Source: JACCQS01 sp050999295 (lineage in GTDB: Bacteria > Actinomycetota > Actinomycetes > Mycobacteriales > Geodermatophilaceae). From it: 8,949 nucleotides of DNA. The translations under genes and the position numbers were made by a program. The notes under the pieces were generated by a model that worked only from the letters and a program-made list of their open reading frames with translations, was not told the DNA's origin and made no database searches. Of the stretch, positions 1 through 5,824 are shown one piece after another. The DNA lies in the NCBI GenBank assembly GCA_050999295.1, contig JBPCPI010000166.1:1-8949 (forward strand), written 5' to 3'. Position 1 is the first letter of the stretch. Every line of letters starts with the position of its first letter.

Positions 1-623
1 ATGTCACCGTCGAGCAGGCACTGGCCCACCCGACCTGGGCCATGGGACCGGTCGTGACGATCAACTCCGCGACCATGGTCAACAAGGCCCTGGAGGTGAT
101 CGAGGCCCACCTGCTCTTCGGCCTTCCGTACGAGCGGATCGAGGTCGTCGTACACCCGCAGTCGATCGTGCATTCGCTGGTCACCTTTGTCGACGGCTCG
201 ACACTGGCCCAGGCCAGCCCGCCGAGCATGAAACTGCCCATCGCCCTGGCCCTGTCCTGGCCCGATCGACTCCTCGGCGTACGGCCGGCTCTGGACTGGT
301 CGACGCCGAGCAGCTGGGACTTCGAGCCGCTGGACAACACGGCCTTCCCGGCAGTCGAACTCGCCCGCTCGGTCGGTCGTACGGGCCGGTGCCGCCCGGC
401 GATCTACAACGCCGCGAACGAGGAGGCGGTTGCCGGGTTCCTGGCCGGGGACCTCCGGTTTCCCGGGATCGTCGACACGGTGGCGCGTATCGTCGAGAGT
501 GCGCCGGACTTCGGCGTACCGAGGTCGGTGTCCGACGTCCATCAAGCAGAATCCTGGGCCCGCCAGCAGGCGCGGGCCCTCATCGCAGGGGAGCACACCG
601 GTGCCGGTTCGTCTCGCAGATAG
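1..623 (+). CDS. dxr: 1-deoxy-D-xylulose 5-phosphate reductoisomerase, 3' part
   Basis: This is the C-terminal part of DXR, the cytoplasmic NADPH- and metal-dependent enzyme that turns 1-deoxy-D-xylulose 5-phosphate into 2-C-methyl-D-erythritol 4-phosphate, the first committed step of the MEP isoprenoid pathway. The reading frame is open from base 3 and the gene begins left of the window, so ATG at 42 is internal. The catalytic motif INSATMVNKALEVIEA is visible: Ser at 66, Asn at 81, Lys at 84 and Glu at 93 correspond to the substrate- and metal-binding residues S222, N227, K228 and E231 of the E. coli enzyme. VHPQSIVHS, the flexible-loop histidine region, and the C-terminal helical part (ending with TAG at 621-623) follow. 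The last ten residues are low in conservation, as usual. rseP follows after 9 bases, consistent with one transcript. Identity is certain from the motifs; only the N-terminal NADPH domain is missing from view. Confidence 0.96.
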   Translation, partial: VTVEQALAHPTWAMGPVVTINSATMVNKALEVIEAHLLFGLPYERIEVVVHPQSIVHSLVTFVDGSTLAQASPPSMKLPIALALSWPDRLLGVRPALDWSTPSSWDFEPLDNTAFPAVELARSVGRTGRCRPAIYNAANEEAVAGFLAGDLRFPGIVDTVARIVESAPDFGVPRSVSDVHQAESWARQQARALIAGEHTGAGSSRR

Positions 624-625
624 GA
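622..625 (+). promoter_or_regulatory. ribosome binding site of rseP
   Basis: AGGA begins inside the TAG stop codon of dxr and lies 7 bases before GTG at 633. It supports GTG 633 as the start of the protease gene and suggests translation of the two genes is linked. Confidence 0.6.
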
Positions 626-632
626 CTTCCGC

Positions 633-1982
633 GTGAGCGTGAGTGGACTCCTCTGGACGATCCTGGGCGTCGGACTGTTCGTGATCGGCCTGCTGTTCTC
701 GATCTGGTTCCACGAACTCGGTCACTTCATGTGGGCCCGACGCTTCGGCATGCGGGTGCCGCAGTTCATGGTCGGCTTCGGCCCCACGCTGTGGTCGCGA
801 CAGCGCGGCGAGACCGAGCACGGGATCAAGGCGATCCCGCTGGGTGGGTATATCCGCATCGTCGGCATGATCCCGCCGGCCAAGAACGACGGTCAGGCGC
901 GCACGTACGGCCGACTGCGCCGGATGATCGAAGAGGTTCGCGGCGCAGCACTCGACGACATCAAGCCCGGCGATGAGGACCGGGTCTTCTACCGCAAGCC
1001 CTGGTGGCAACGGGTCATCGTCATGTCGGCGGGGCCGGTACACAACCTGATCCTGGCCTCGGTGTTCTTCACGGTGATTCTGGTCGGATTCGGCATTCCG
1101 CAGGGCACCTCACTGACGATCAACACGGTCAGCGAGTGCGTCCTGCCGGCCGGCTCCCCGGTCCAGGACTGCACGACCCCGGTCGACAGCGAGGGTCTGC
1201 CCTGCTCGGTCGGCGACAACGGCTGCGACCTCCCGCCGGCCAGCCCGGCCGCCGAAGCTGGTCTGCGAGCCGGGGATCGGATTCTGGCGGTTGATGGCGA
1301 GTCGGTGACGCAATGGGAGGAGGTTCAGGATCTGATCCGGGTCAGCGCCGGGGACACGGTCAGCTTCACGGTGGAACGCGACGGTGCTACCGAAGAGCTC
1401 GCAGTCCGACCGATCCGCAACCAGGTCTACCTCGACGAAGACGCCACCGAGACCACCGAGGTCGGGTTCGTCGGCGTATCCCCCGTACAACCGCGCGTCC
1501 AGCAGTCGATCACCGAGGTGCCAGCGGCCATCGGGGGTTACATCGCGCGCGCCGGCGAGGCGCTGATCAACCTGCCCGAGCGGATCCCGTCGGTCTTCGG
1601 CGCGGCTTTCCTCGGGAACGAGCGAAGCCAGAACGACCCGATCGGCGTCGTGGGCGTCTCTCGCCTTTCCGGTGAGTACTTCGCCCTACCGGAACCACTG
1701 GTGGACAAGTTCATCTTCTTTCTGACCCTGTTGGCCGCCGTCAACATGGTGTTGTTCCTGTTCAACCTCGTCCCCATCTATCCGCTGGACGGCGGCCATG
1801 TTGCTGGCGCGCTGTACGAGAAGGCGCGTTCGGTGTGGGCTCGCGTCCGGAACAAACCGGACCCCGGGCCGTTCGACATCGCCAGGCTCATGCCGGTGGC
1901 CTATGTCGTCGCGGCATTCTTCGTACTGTTGTCCGGCATGCTGTTGATCGCCGCCATCGTCAACCCGACCACGCTGACCTGA
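633..1982 (+). CDS. rseP: site-2 intramembrane zinc metalloprotease (RseP/Rip1 family)
   Basis: Membrane-embedded protease that cuts within transmembrane segments, for example of anti-sigma factors, releasing signals to the cytoplasm. In this 449-residue protein the first membrane segment (about residues 5-26) carries HELGH at 27-31, the zinc ligands and catalytic Glu. A second hydrophobic stretch with AGPVHN lies near 135-158. One PDZ domain follows (about 165-270, with GLRAGDRILAVDGE near 210-223). The third hydrophobic stretch (about 360-383) leads into NLVPIYPLDGG, whose Asp386 is the third zinc ligand, and a last membrane segment lies near 418-443. The PDZ domain begins with an insertion holding four cysteines (169, 180, 191, 198). 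It starts at GTG with AGGA 7 bases upstream. M. tuberculosis Rip1 (Rv2869c) occupies the same place between dxr and gcpE. The substrate cannot be told from the sequence. Confidence 0.95.
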   Translation: MSVSGLLWTILGVGLFVIGLLFSIWFHELGHFMWARRFGMRVPQFMVGFGPTLWSRQRGETEHGIKAIPLGGYIRIVGMIPPAKNDGQARTYGRLRRMIEEVRGAALDDIKPGDEDRVFYRKPWWQRVIVMSAGPVHNLILASVFFTVILVGFGIPQGTSLTINTVSECVLPAGSPVQDCTTPVDSEGLPCSVGDNGCDLPPASPAAEAGLRAGDRILAVDGESVTQWEEVQDLIRVSAGDTVSFTVERDGATEELAVRPIRNQVYLDEDATETTEVGFVGVSPVQPRVQQSITEVPAAIGGYIARAGEALINLPERIPSVFGAAFLGNERSQNDPIGVVGVSRLSGEYFALPEPLVDKFIFFLTLLAAVNMVLFLFNLVPIYPLDGGHVAGALYEKARSVWARVRNKPDPGPFDIARLMPVAYVVAAFFVLLSGMLLIAAIVNPTTLT

Positions 1983-1984
1983 GG
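1980..1984 (+). promoter_or_regulatory. ribosome binding site of ispG
   Basis: TGAGG overlaps the stop codon of rseP and lies 9 bases before GTG at 1994. It favours GTG 1994 over the in-frame start at 1835, which would lie deep inside rseP. Confidence 0.45.
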
Positions 1985-1993
1985 CTGAAATCC

Positions 1994-3151
1994 GTGACGT
2001 CCATCTCGCTGGGCATGCCGGCGCTGCCGCCGCCGGTGCTGGCGCCGCGCCGGTCGACCAAGCAGCTCATGGTCGGGAAGGTCGGTGTCGGCAGCGAGCA
2101 CCAGGTGTCGGTGCAGTCGATGACCACGACCAAGACAGCCGACATCGACGCCACGCTGCAGCAGATCGCCGAGCTGACCGCGGCCGGCTGTGAGATTGTC
2201 CGGGTCGCGGTACCCGACACCGACGACGCCGAGGCGTTGCCGGTGATCGCCAGGAAGTCCCAACTGCCGGTGATCGCCGACATCCACTTCCAGCCGCGCT
2301 ACGTGTTCGCGGCCATCGACGCCGGCTGCGCCGCCGTGCGGGTGAATCCCGGGAACATCAAGAAGTTCGACGACAAGGTCGGGGAGATCGCCAAGGCCGC
2401 CGGTGATGCGGGCATTCCGATCCGGATCGGGGTGAACGCCGGCTCCCTGGACAAGCGCCTGATGGCGAAGTACGGCAAGGCCACCCCTGAGGCCTTGGTC
2501 GAGTCAGCCCTGTGGGAATGCTCGCTGTTCGAGGAGTACGGCTACACCGATCTCAAGATCTCGGTCAAGCACAACGACCCGGTCATCATGGTCCGCGCGT
2601 ACGAGCTGCTCGCGCAACGATGCGACTACCCCCTGCACCTCGGCGTCACCGAGGCTGGACCCGCCTTCCAGGGCACGATCAAGTCCGCGGTCGCCTTTGG
2701 CGCCCTCCTGGCCCGCGGGATCGGCGACACCATCCGGGTCTCGCTGTCGGCTCCTCCGGTCGAGGAGGTCAAGGTCGGCATCCAGATCCTGGAGTCACTC
2801 AACCTCCGGCAGCGCGGCTTGGAGATCGTCTCCTGCCCATCCTGTGGTCGAGCTCAAGTTGACGTTTACACTCTCGCCGATCGGGTGACCGCTGGGCTCG
2901 AAGGCCTGGAGGTGCCATTGCGGGTCGCCGTGATGGGCTGCGTCGTCAACGGTCCCGGGGAGGCGCGCGAGGCCGATCTCGGCGTGGCCAGCGGCAACGG
3001 CAAGGGTCAGATCTTCGTCAAGGGGGAGGTCATCAAGACGGTGCCGGAGTCCGAGATCGTGGAGACCCTGATCGAGCAGGCCTTGCAGTTAGCCGCCCAG
3101 ATGACCGACGCGGGCAAGGCCAGCGGTCCGGCTCAGGTCACCGTCGGTTAG
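1994..3151 (+). CDS. ispG: 4-hydroxy-3-methylbut-2-en-1-yl diphosphate synthase
   Basis: IspG (GcpE) reduces 2-C-methyl-D-erythritol 2,4-cyclodiphosphate to HMBPP, the penultimate MEP step, in the cytoplasm with a [4Fe-4S] cluster. The 385-residue protein has the N-terminal TIM-barrel half (VSVQSMTTTKTADIDATLQQ, ADIHFQPRY, VRVNPGNIKKF, GVNAGSLDKR, ISVKHNDP, LGVTEAGPAFQGT) and the C-terminal cluster domain with CPSCGRAQ (Cys281 and Cys284), Cys316 and Glu323 in CVVNGPGE. The spacing of 3, 32 and 7 equals that of C270, C273, C305 and E312 in E. coli. It is the short bacterial form without the plant-type insert. GTG 1994 gives the start MTSISLGMP, which resembles the mycobacterial N-terminus. 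It lies 11 bases after rseP, and the GNAT gene follows after 8 bases, so the four genes are probably co-transcribed. All key residues are present. Confidence 0.97.
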   Translation: MTSISLGMPALPPPVLAPRRSTKQLMVGKVGVGSEHQVSVQSMTTTKTADIDATLQQIAELTAAGCEIVRVAVPDTDDAEALPVIARKSQLPVIADIHFQPRYVFAAIDAGCAAVRVNPGNIKKFDDKVGEIAKAAGDAGIPIRIGVNAGSLDKRLMAKYGKATPEALVESALWECSLFEEYGYTDLKISVKHNDPVIMVRAYELLAQRCDYPLHLGVTEAGPAFQGTIKSAVAFGALLARGIGDTIRVSLSAPPVEEVKVGIQILESLNLRQRGLEIVSCPSCGRAQVDVYTLADRVTAGLEGLEVPLRVAVMGCVVNGPGEAREADLGVASGNGKGQIFVKGEVIKTVPESEIVETLIEQALQLAAQMTDAGKASGPAQVTVG

Positions 3152-3159
3152 CGTCACCG

Positions 3160-4014
3160 GTGATCGGCAGCACGCAGTCGTGCGTCCTCGGCCCGCAGGA
3201 TGAGCCGGTCGTACGTGACTTCCTGGCCGAACATCCGGTGGACGGATGCCTGATTGCAGCCCGGGTCCAAGCACTGGGGGTGGGCGGGGCCGCCGGGTCT
3301 TCCGGGGAACTGTGCGCATACTACGGCGAGTCCGGCGTTCGAGCGGTCTGGCTCGACGGTCCGAGCCTGGTGCTCGTGGGGGACGAGCACGAGTCCGGTG
3401 CCGTGGTCGAGGCGCTGATTCAACGAAACTCCGGCCGTCCTCGGCGTTGCTCATCCATCGTAGGGCCGGCGCATCTGGTCATCCCGCTGTGGAACAGGCT
3501 GTCGGCCGCATGGGGCAGTGCGCGAGAGGTGCGCCCCGACCAGCCCCTCCTGGCCCTGGACTCCGAGCCCCGCATTACTCCGCTCGCCGGCGTCCGGCGG
3601 GCGGCACGTACCGAACTGGACATCCTCATGCCGGCGGCCGAGGCGATGTTCCGGGAAGAGGTCGGAGTGGACCCCGCAGCCGGCGACCGAGGCAACTCCT
3701 ATCGCGCCCGGGTCGCCGAACTCATCGACACGGGTCGGTGCCTGGCCTGGATCGAGAACGATCAGGTCCTGTTCAAAGCCGAACTGGGTGCGGTCAGCGA
3801 CCGGGCCTGCCAGGTCCAGGGCATCTGGGTACGCCCCGACCTACGCGGACGGGGTTACGGGGCCACCGGTACCGCAGCGGTCGCGGCGATCGCCCTGGCC
3901 GAGATCGCACCCGTGGTCAGCCTGTACGTGAATCACTTCAACACCGCCGCCCGGGCTGCCTATGCCCGGGTGGGCTTCAGTCAGGTCGGCACCTTCGCCA
4001 CCGTACTGTTCTGA
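3160..4014 (+). CDS. DUF4081-GNAT acetyltransferase (Rv2867c-like)
   Basis: A 284-residue two-part protein. The N-terminal half (about 1-115) resembles the DUF4081 domain, with RRCSSIVGPAHLVIPLW near its end. The C-terminal half is a GNAT acyltransferase fold (about 145-284): IENDQVLFKAELG forms strand beta-4, and VRPDLRGRGYG supplies the acetyl-CoA pyrophosphate loop (Arg229, Gly230, Arg231, Gly232, Gly234). SLYVNHFNTAARAAYARVGF is the classic end of the fold. GNATs move an acetyl group from acetyl-CoA to an amine; the acceptor here is unknown. Length and position directly after ispG match M. tuberculosis Rv2867c. GTG 3160, 8 bases after the ispG stop, is chosen because it begins the conserved region and no strong ribosome site decides otherwise. 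Translation may be coupled to ispG. Family membership is firm; the biological role is not known. Confidence 0.9.
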   Translation: MIGSTQSCVLGPQDEPVVRDFLAEHPVDGCLIAARVQALGVGGAAGSSGELCAYYGESGVRAVWLDGPSLVLVGDEHESGAVVEALIQRNSGRPRRCSSIVGPAHLVIPLWNRLSAAWGSAREVRPDQPLLALDSEPRITPLAGVRRAARTELDILMPAAEAMFREEVGVDPAAGDRGNSYRARVAELIDTGRCLAWIENDQVLFKAELGAVSDRACQVQGIWVRPDLRGRGYGATGTAAVAAIALAEIAPVVSLYVNHFNTAARAAYARVGFSQVGTFATVLF

Positions 4015-4083
4015 CGGTTCCGCACCGGGACCACGATCGTCGGGATCCGGGCCGGACGTCATGCGCCTGGCTGCGACCGGAAC

Positions 4084-4088
4084 AGGAG
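4084..4088 (+). promoter_or_regulatory. ribosome binding site of the NfeD-like gene
   Basis: A clear AGGAG lies 5 bases before ATG 4094. It is the best argument for that start over the in-frame ATG at 4061, which has no such site. Confidence 0.6.
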
Positions 4089-4093
4089 CGTCG

Positions 4094-4276
4094 ATGATCG
4101 GCAAGACCGGACGGGTCAGCGGCCGCGTCGGGGAAGTTATGATCAGCATCCGCGGCGGGAGTGAGGCGTTCTTCGCCCACCCCAACACTTCCGGCGAGAC
4201 GATCGACGTCGGTGCGCTGGTGATCGTCACCGACTTCCAGGCGCCCCGGACGGCGTACGTGGATCGGCTGAGCTGA
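4094..4276 (+). CDS. small NfeD-like OB-fold protein, flotillin partner
   Basis: A 60-residue protein beginning MIGKTGRVSGRVGEV, with IRGGSEAFFAHP in the middle and VGALVIVTDFQAPRTAYVDRL at the end. It has no membrane segment and consists of short beta strands, like the soluble C-terminal OB-fold domain of NfeD proteins, which in many bacteria are encoded next to SPFH/flotillin genes. The flotillin gene begins 98 bases downstream, which supports the pairing. Relatives I remember have a few more residues between GRVSGR and VGEV, so a short in-frame loss inside the repeated GRVxGRVG stretch is possible but unproven. AGGAG 5 bases upstream fixes the start. Function in NfeD families is only loosely known: a partner that may bind or stabilise the flotillin scaffold. 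Here that scaffold gene is broken, so the protein may be an orphan. Confidence 0.7.
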   Translation: MIGKTGRVSGRVGEVMISIRGGSEAFFAHPNTSGETIDVGALVIVTDFQAPRTAYVDRLS

Positions 4277-4292
4277 AACCGGGCTGTGGATA

Positions 4293-4312
4293 CGGGAACC
4301 GGACCATTCCCG
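4293..4312 (+). other. short hairpin between NfeD-like gene and flotillin
   Basis: CGGGAA and TTCCCG form a perfect 6-base stem around an 8-base loop, 16 bases after the NfeD-like stop codon. There is no T run after it, so it is weak as a terminator. It could be a transcript-stabilising stem or chance in GC-rich DNA. Confidence 0.25.
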
Positions 4313-4328
4313 CACGCACCTAACCTCC

Positions 4329-4338
4329 GCGGTACCGC
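4329..4338. other. 10-base perfect palindrome upstream of flotillin
   Basis: GCGGTACCGC reads the same on both strands and lies 36 bases before the flotillin start in the only longer gap of this pair. It could be an operator half-site arrangement, but there is only one copy and no recognised regulator motif. Confidence 0.2.
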
Positions 4339-4364
4339 ACTCGTGCCTCATGAGCCCAGATTCG

Positions 4365-4368
4365 AGGA
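4365..4368 (+). promoter_or_regulatory. ribosome binding site of the flotillin gene
   Basis: AGGA lies 6 bases before GTG 4375. It argues that the original start is GTG 4375 in a different frame from the ATG at 4350, and hence that the first apparent frameshift (near 4401) is real. Confidence 0.5.
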
Positions 4369-4374
4369 TCCTTC

Positions 4375-5770
4375 GTGACCATCGCCATGATCGCTTTCGC
4401 GTCGCCCTGTTCCTGATCGTCGGCTTCCGGCTGGTTTGGCGGGTCGCTGAACCCAATGAGGCGCTCATCATCTCCGGGCTCGGGGCGCACGGCGCGAACG
4501 ACACATCCCTGGACAGCCTGGGATTCAAGATCGTCGTCGGCGCGGAACTGCCGTCAACCCGGGATTCCAGACGGTCCGGCGACTCGGCCTGGACATCAGG
4601 GCAACCGGGCTCATCGTCAATGCGGTGAGCAACCAGTCGATCCCGTTGCAGGTCAGGGCGTCGTTGCCTACAAGGTGGGCGACGACCTGGCCTCCATCGC
4701 GAATGCAGCGCGCCGGTTCCTCCAACAGGACGCGGACGCCATGCGGGCCACGATCCACGAACTGTTCGCCGGGCATCTGCGTGCCATCGTCGGCGGCATG
4801 TCCGTGGAGGACATGTTGCACAACCGTGAGGAGCGCCAACATCCGCTCCTCGCTGGCCGACGACCTGTCCAAGTTGGGTCTGGTGGTCGACTCCCTGCAG
4901 ATCCAGGAGATCGACGACGACTCCGGCTACATCGACAACCTGGGAAAGCCCCAAGCCGCCGCCATCGCGGCGGCCGCCAGGATCGCTGCCGCTGAGCGGG
5001 ACAAGGAAGCGACCTCCCGCGAGCAGGCGGCTAACGCCGAAAAGGCCGCCGCGGTACGGGAATCCAGCATCAAGCAGGCCGGTTACCAGGCTGAGGTCGA
5101 CCAGGCACAGTCCCGGGCCCTGCAGTCCGGCCCACTGGCCGAAGCCCTGGCCCGCCAGGAGGTCGTCCGCGCCGAGACCGCGGCTGCCGAGCTCGACGCC
5201 GCACGCTGGGAGAAGGTCCTCGAGTCTGAGGTTCGCAAGCCCGCCGACGCTGAGGCCTACCGGCAGGTGACCCTGGCCGGTGCCGCTCGGGAGACCGAGA
5301 TCATGCGTGCGCAGGCCGAGGCGCAACAGACCACCCTGCGTGGAGAGGCCGAGGCAACGGCAACCGAGGCCAACGGGCGGGCCTTGGCGATGGCCATCGA
5401 GGCCCGTGGGCGTGCCGAAGCGGTCGGCATCGAGGCACGGGCTGCGGCATTGGCAGCCAATCCCGACGCCGTCATCGCCCAGCAGATCGCCGAGCACTAT
5501 CCGGCCATCGTTGCGGCCGGCGCCGGTGCGCTGGGCAACATCGACAACCTGGTCGTGCTCAACGGTGCCGAGGGCATGGAGGACCTCCTGGGCAAGGCAC
5601 TGACGATGGGCGGTGCGGGGTTGGGGCTGGCTCGGAGTCTGATGTCCTCCATCCGAGGGTCGAGCAGCGATGGTCACGTCGAGCCGCCCGCCGTCGGACC
5701 CGCCAACGGCAAGGTGCCGGCAGCCGTGCCAGCGGCCGCGGGCGCGCCCGCTTACGACAGCACCGGCTGA
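4375..5770 (+). pseudogene. flotillin (SPFH/band 7 protein), multiply frameshifted
   Basis: Flotillins are membrane-anchored scaffold proteins of ordered membrane patches. The protein can be followed through five frame segments. MTIAMIAFA starts at GTG 4375. VALFLIVGFRLVWRVAEPNE runs from 4401 to about 4544. GTAVNPGFQTVRRLGLDIRA runs from 4544 to about 4657. GVVAYKVGDD through FAGHLRAIVGG to MLHNREE runs from 4657 to 4833. ANIRSSLADDLSKLG runs from 4835 to the stop at 5770. The first three junctions need one extra G each (GCG|GTC, GCG|GGA, AGG|GGC). The fourth looks like 5 missing bases where the family has about two residues after REE. Restoring these 8 bases gives 1404 bases, or 467 residues, a normal flotillin length. 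The SPFH domain is followed by a long Ala/Glu coiled coil (about 4950-5450) and the typical end with NIDNLVVLNGAEGM and ALTMGGAGLGLARSLM. Flotillin identity is firm. Whether it is a true pseudogene or sequencing error cannot be settled here. Confidence 0.85.
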
Positions 5771-5824
5771 GCACGGCCGGGGCAGTTTTCGGCCGTGGCC
5801 CGGGCCTGTGTCAGGGTGGGGATC

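Noticed and set aside
1835..1993. Upstream in-frame extension of ispG starting at 1835
   Set aside because: It would lie inside the conserved end of rseP, reads as an Arg/His-rich string, and GTG 1994 gives the expected N-terminus with a ribosome site.
4350..4400. ATG 4350 as the flotillin start, avoiding the first frameshift
   Set aside because: It gives a charged leader (MSPDSRILRDHRHDRFR) and only half a membrane helix, whereas GTG 4375 has a ribosome site and supplies the missing hydrophobic half. It remains possible, and would reduce the number of breaks to three.
4960..5450. Repeated Ala/Glu-rich codons as a possible DNA repeat array
   Set aside because: The similarity is explained by the heptad pattern of the flotillin coiled coil; no exact or evenly spaced DNA repeats were seen, so it is neither a CRISPR array nor a tandem repeat.
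3977..5677. A 566-codon minus-strand open frame
   Set aside because: It lies antisense to the GNAT, NfeD-like and flotillin coding regions, has a biased Gly/Leu/Arg/Asp composition without recognisable motifs, and the plus strand explains the same bases with known families. Long antisense frames are common in high-GC DNA.
5771..5824. Promoter for the PBP in the 54-base gap
   Set aside because: No convincing -35/-10 pair was visible, and the upstream GTG starts at 5795 and 5816 make even the 5' boundary uncertain.
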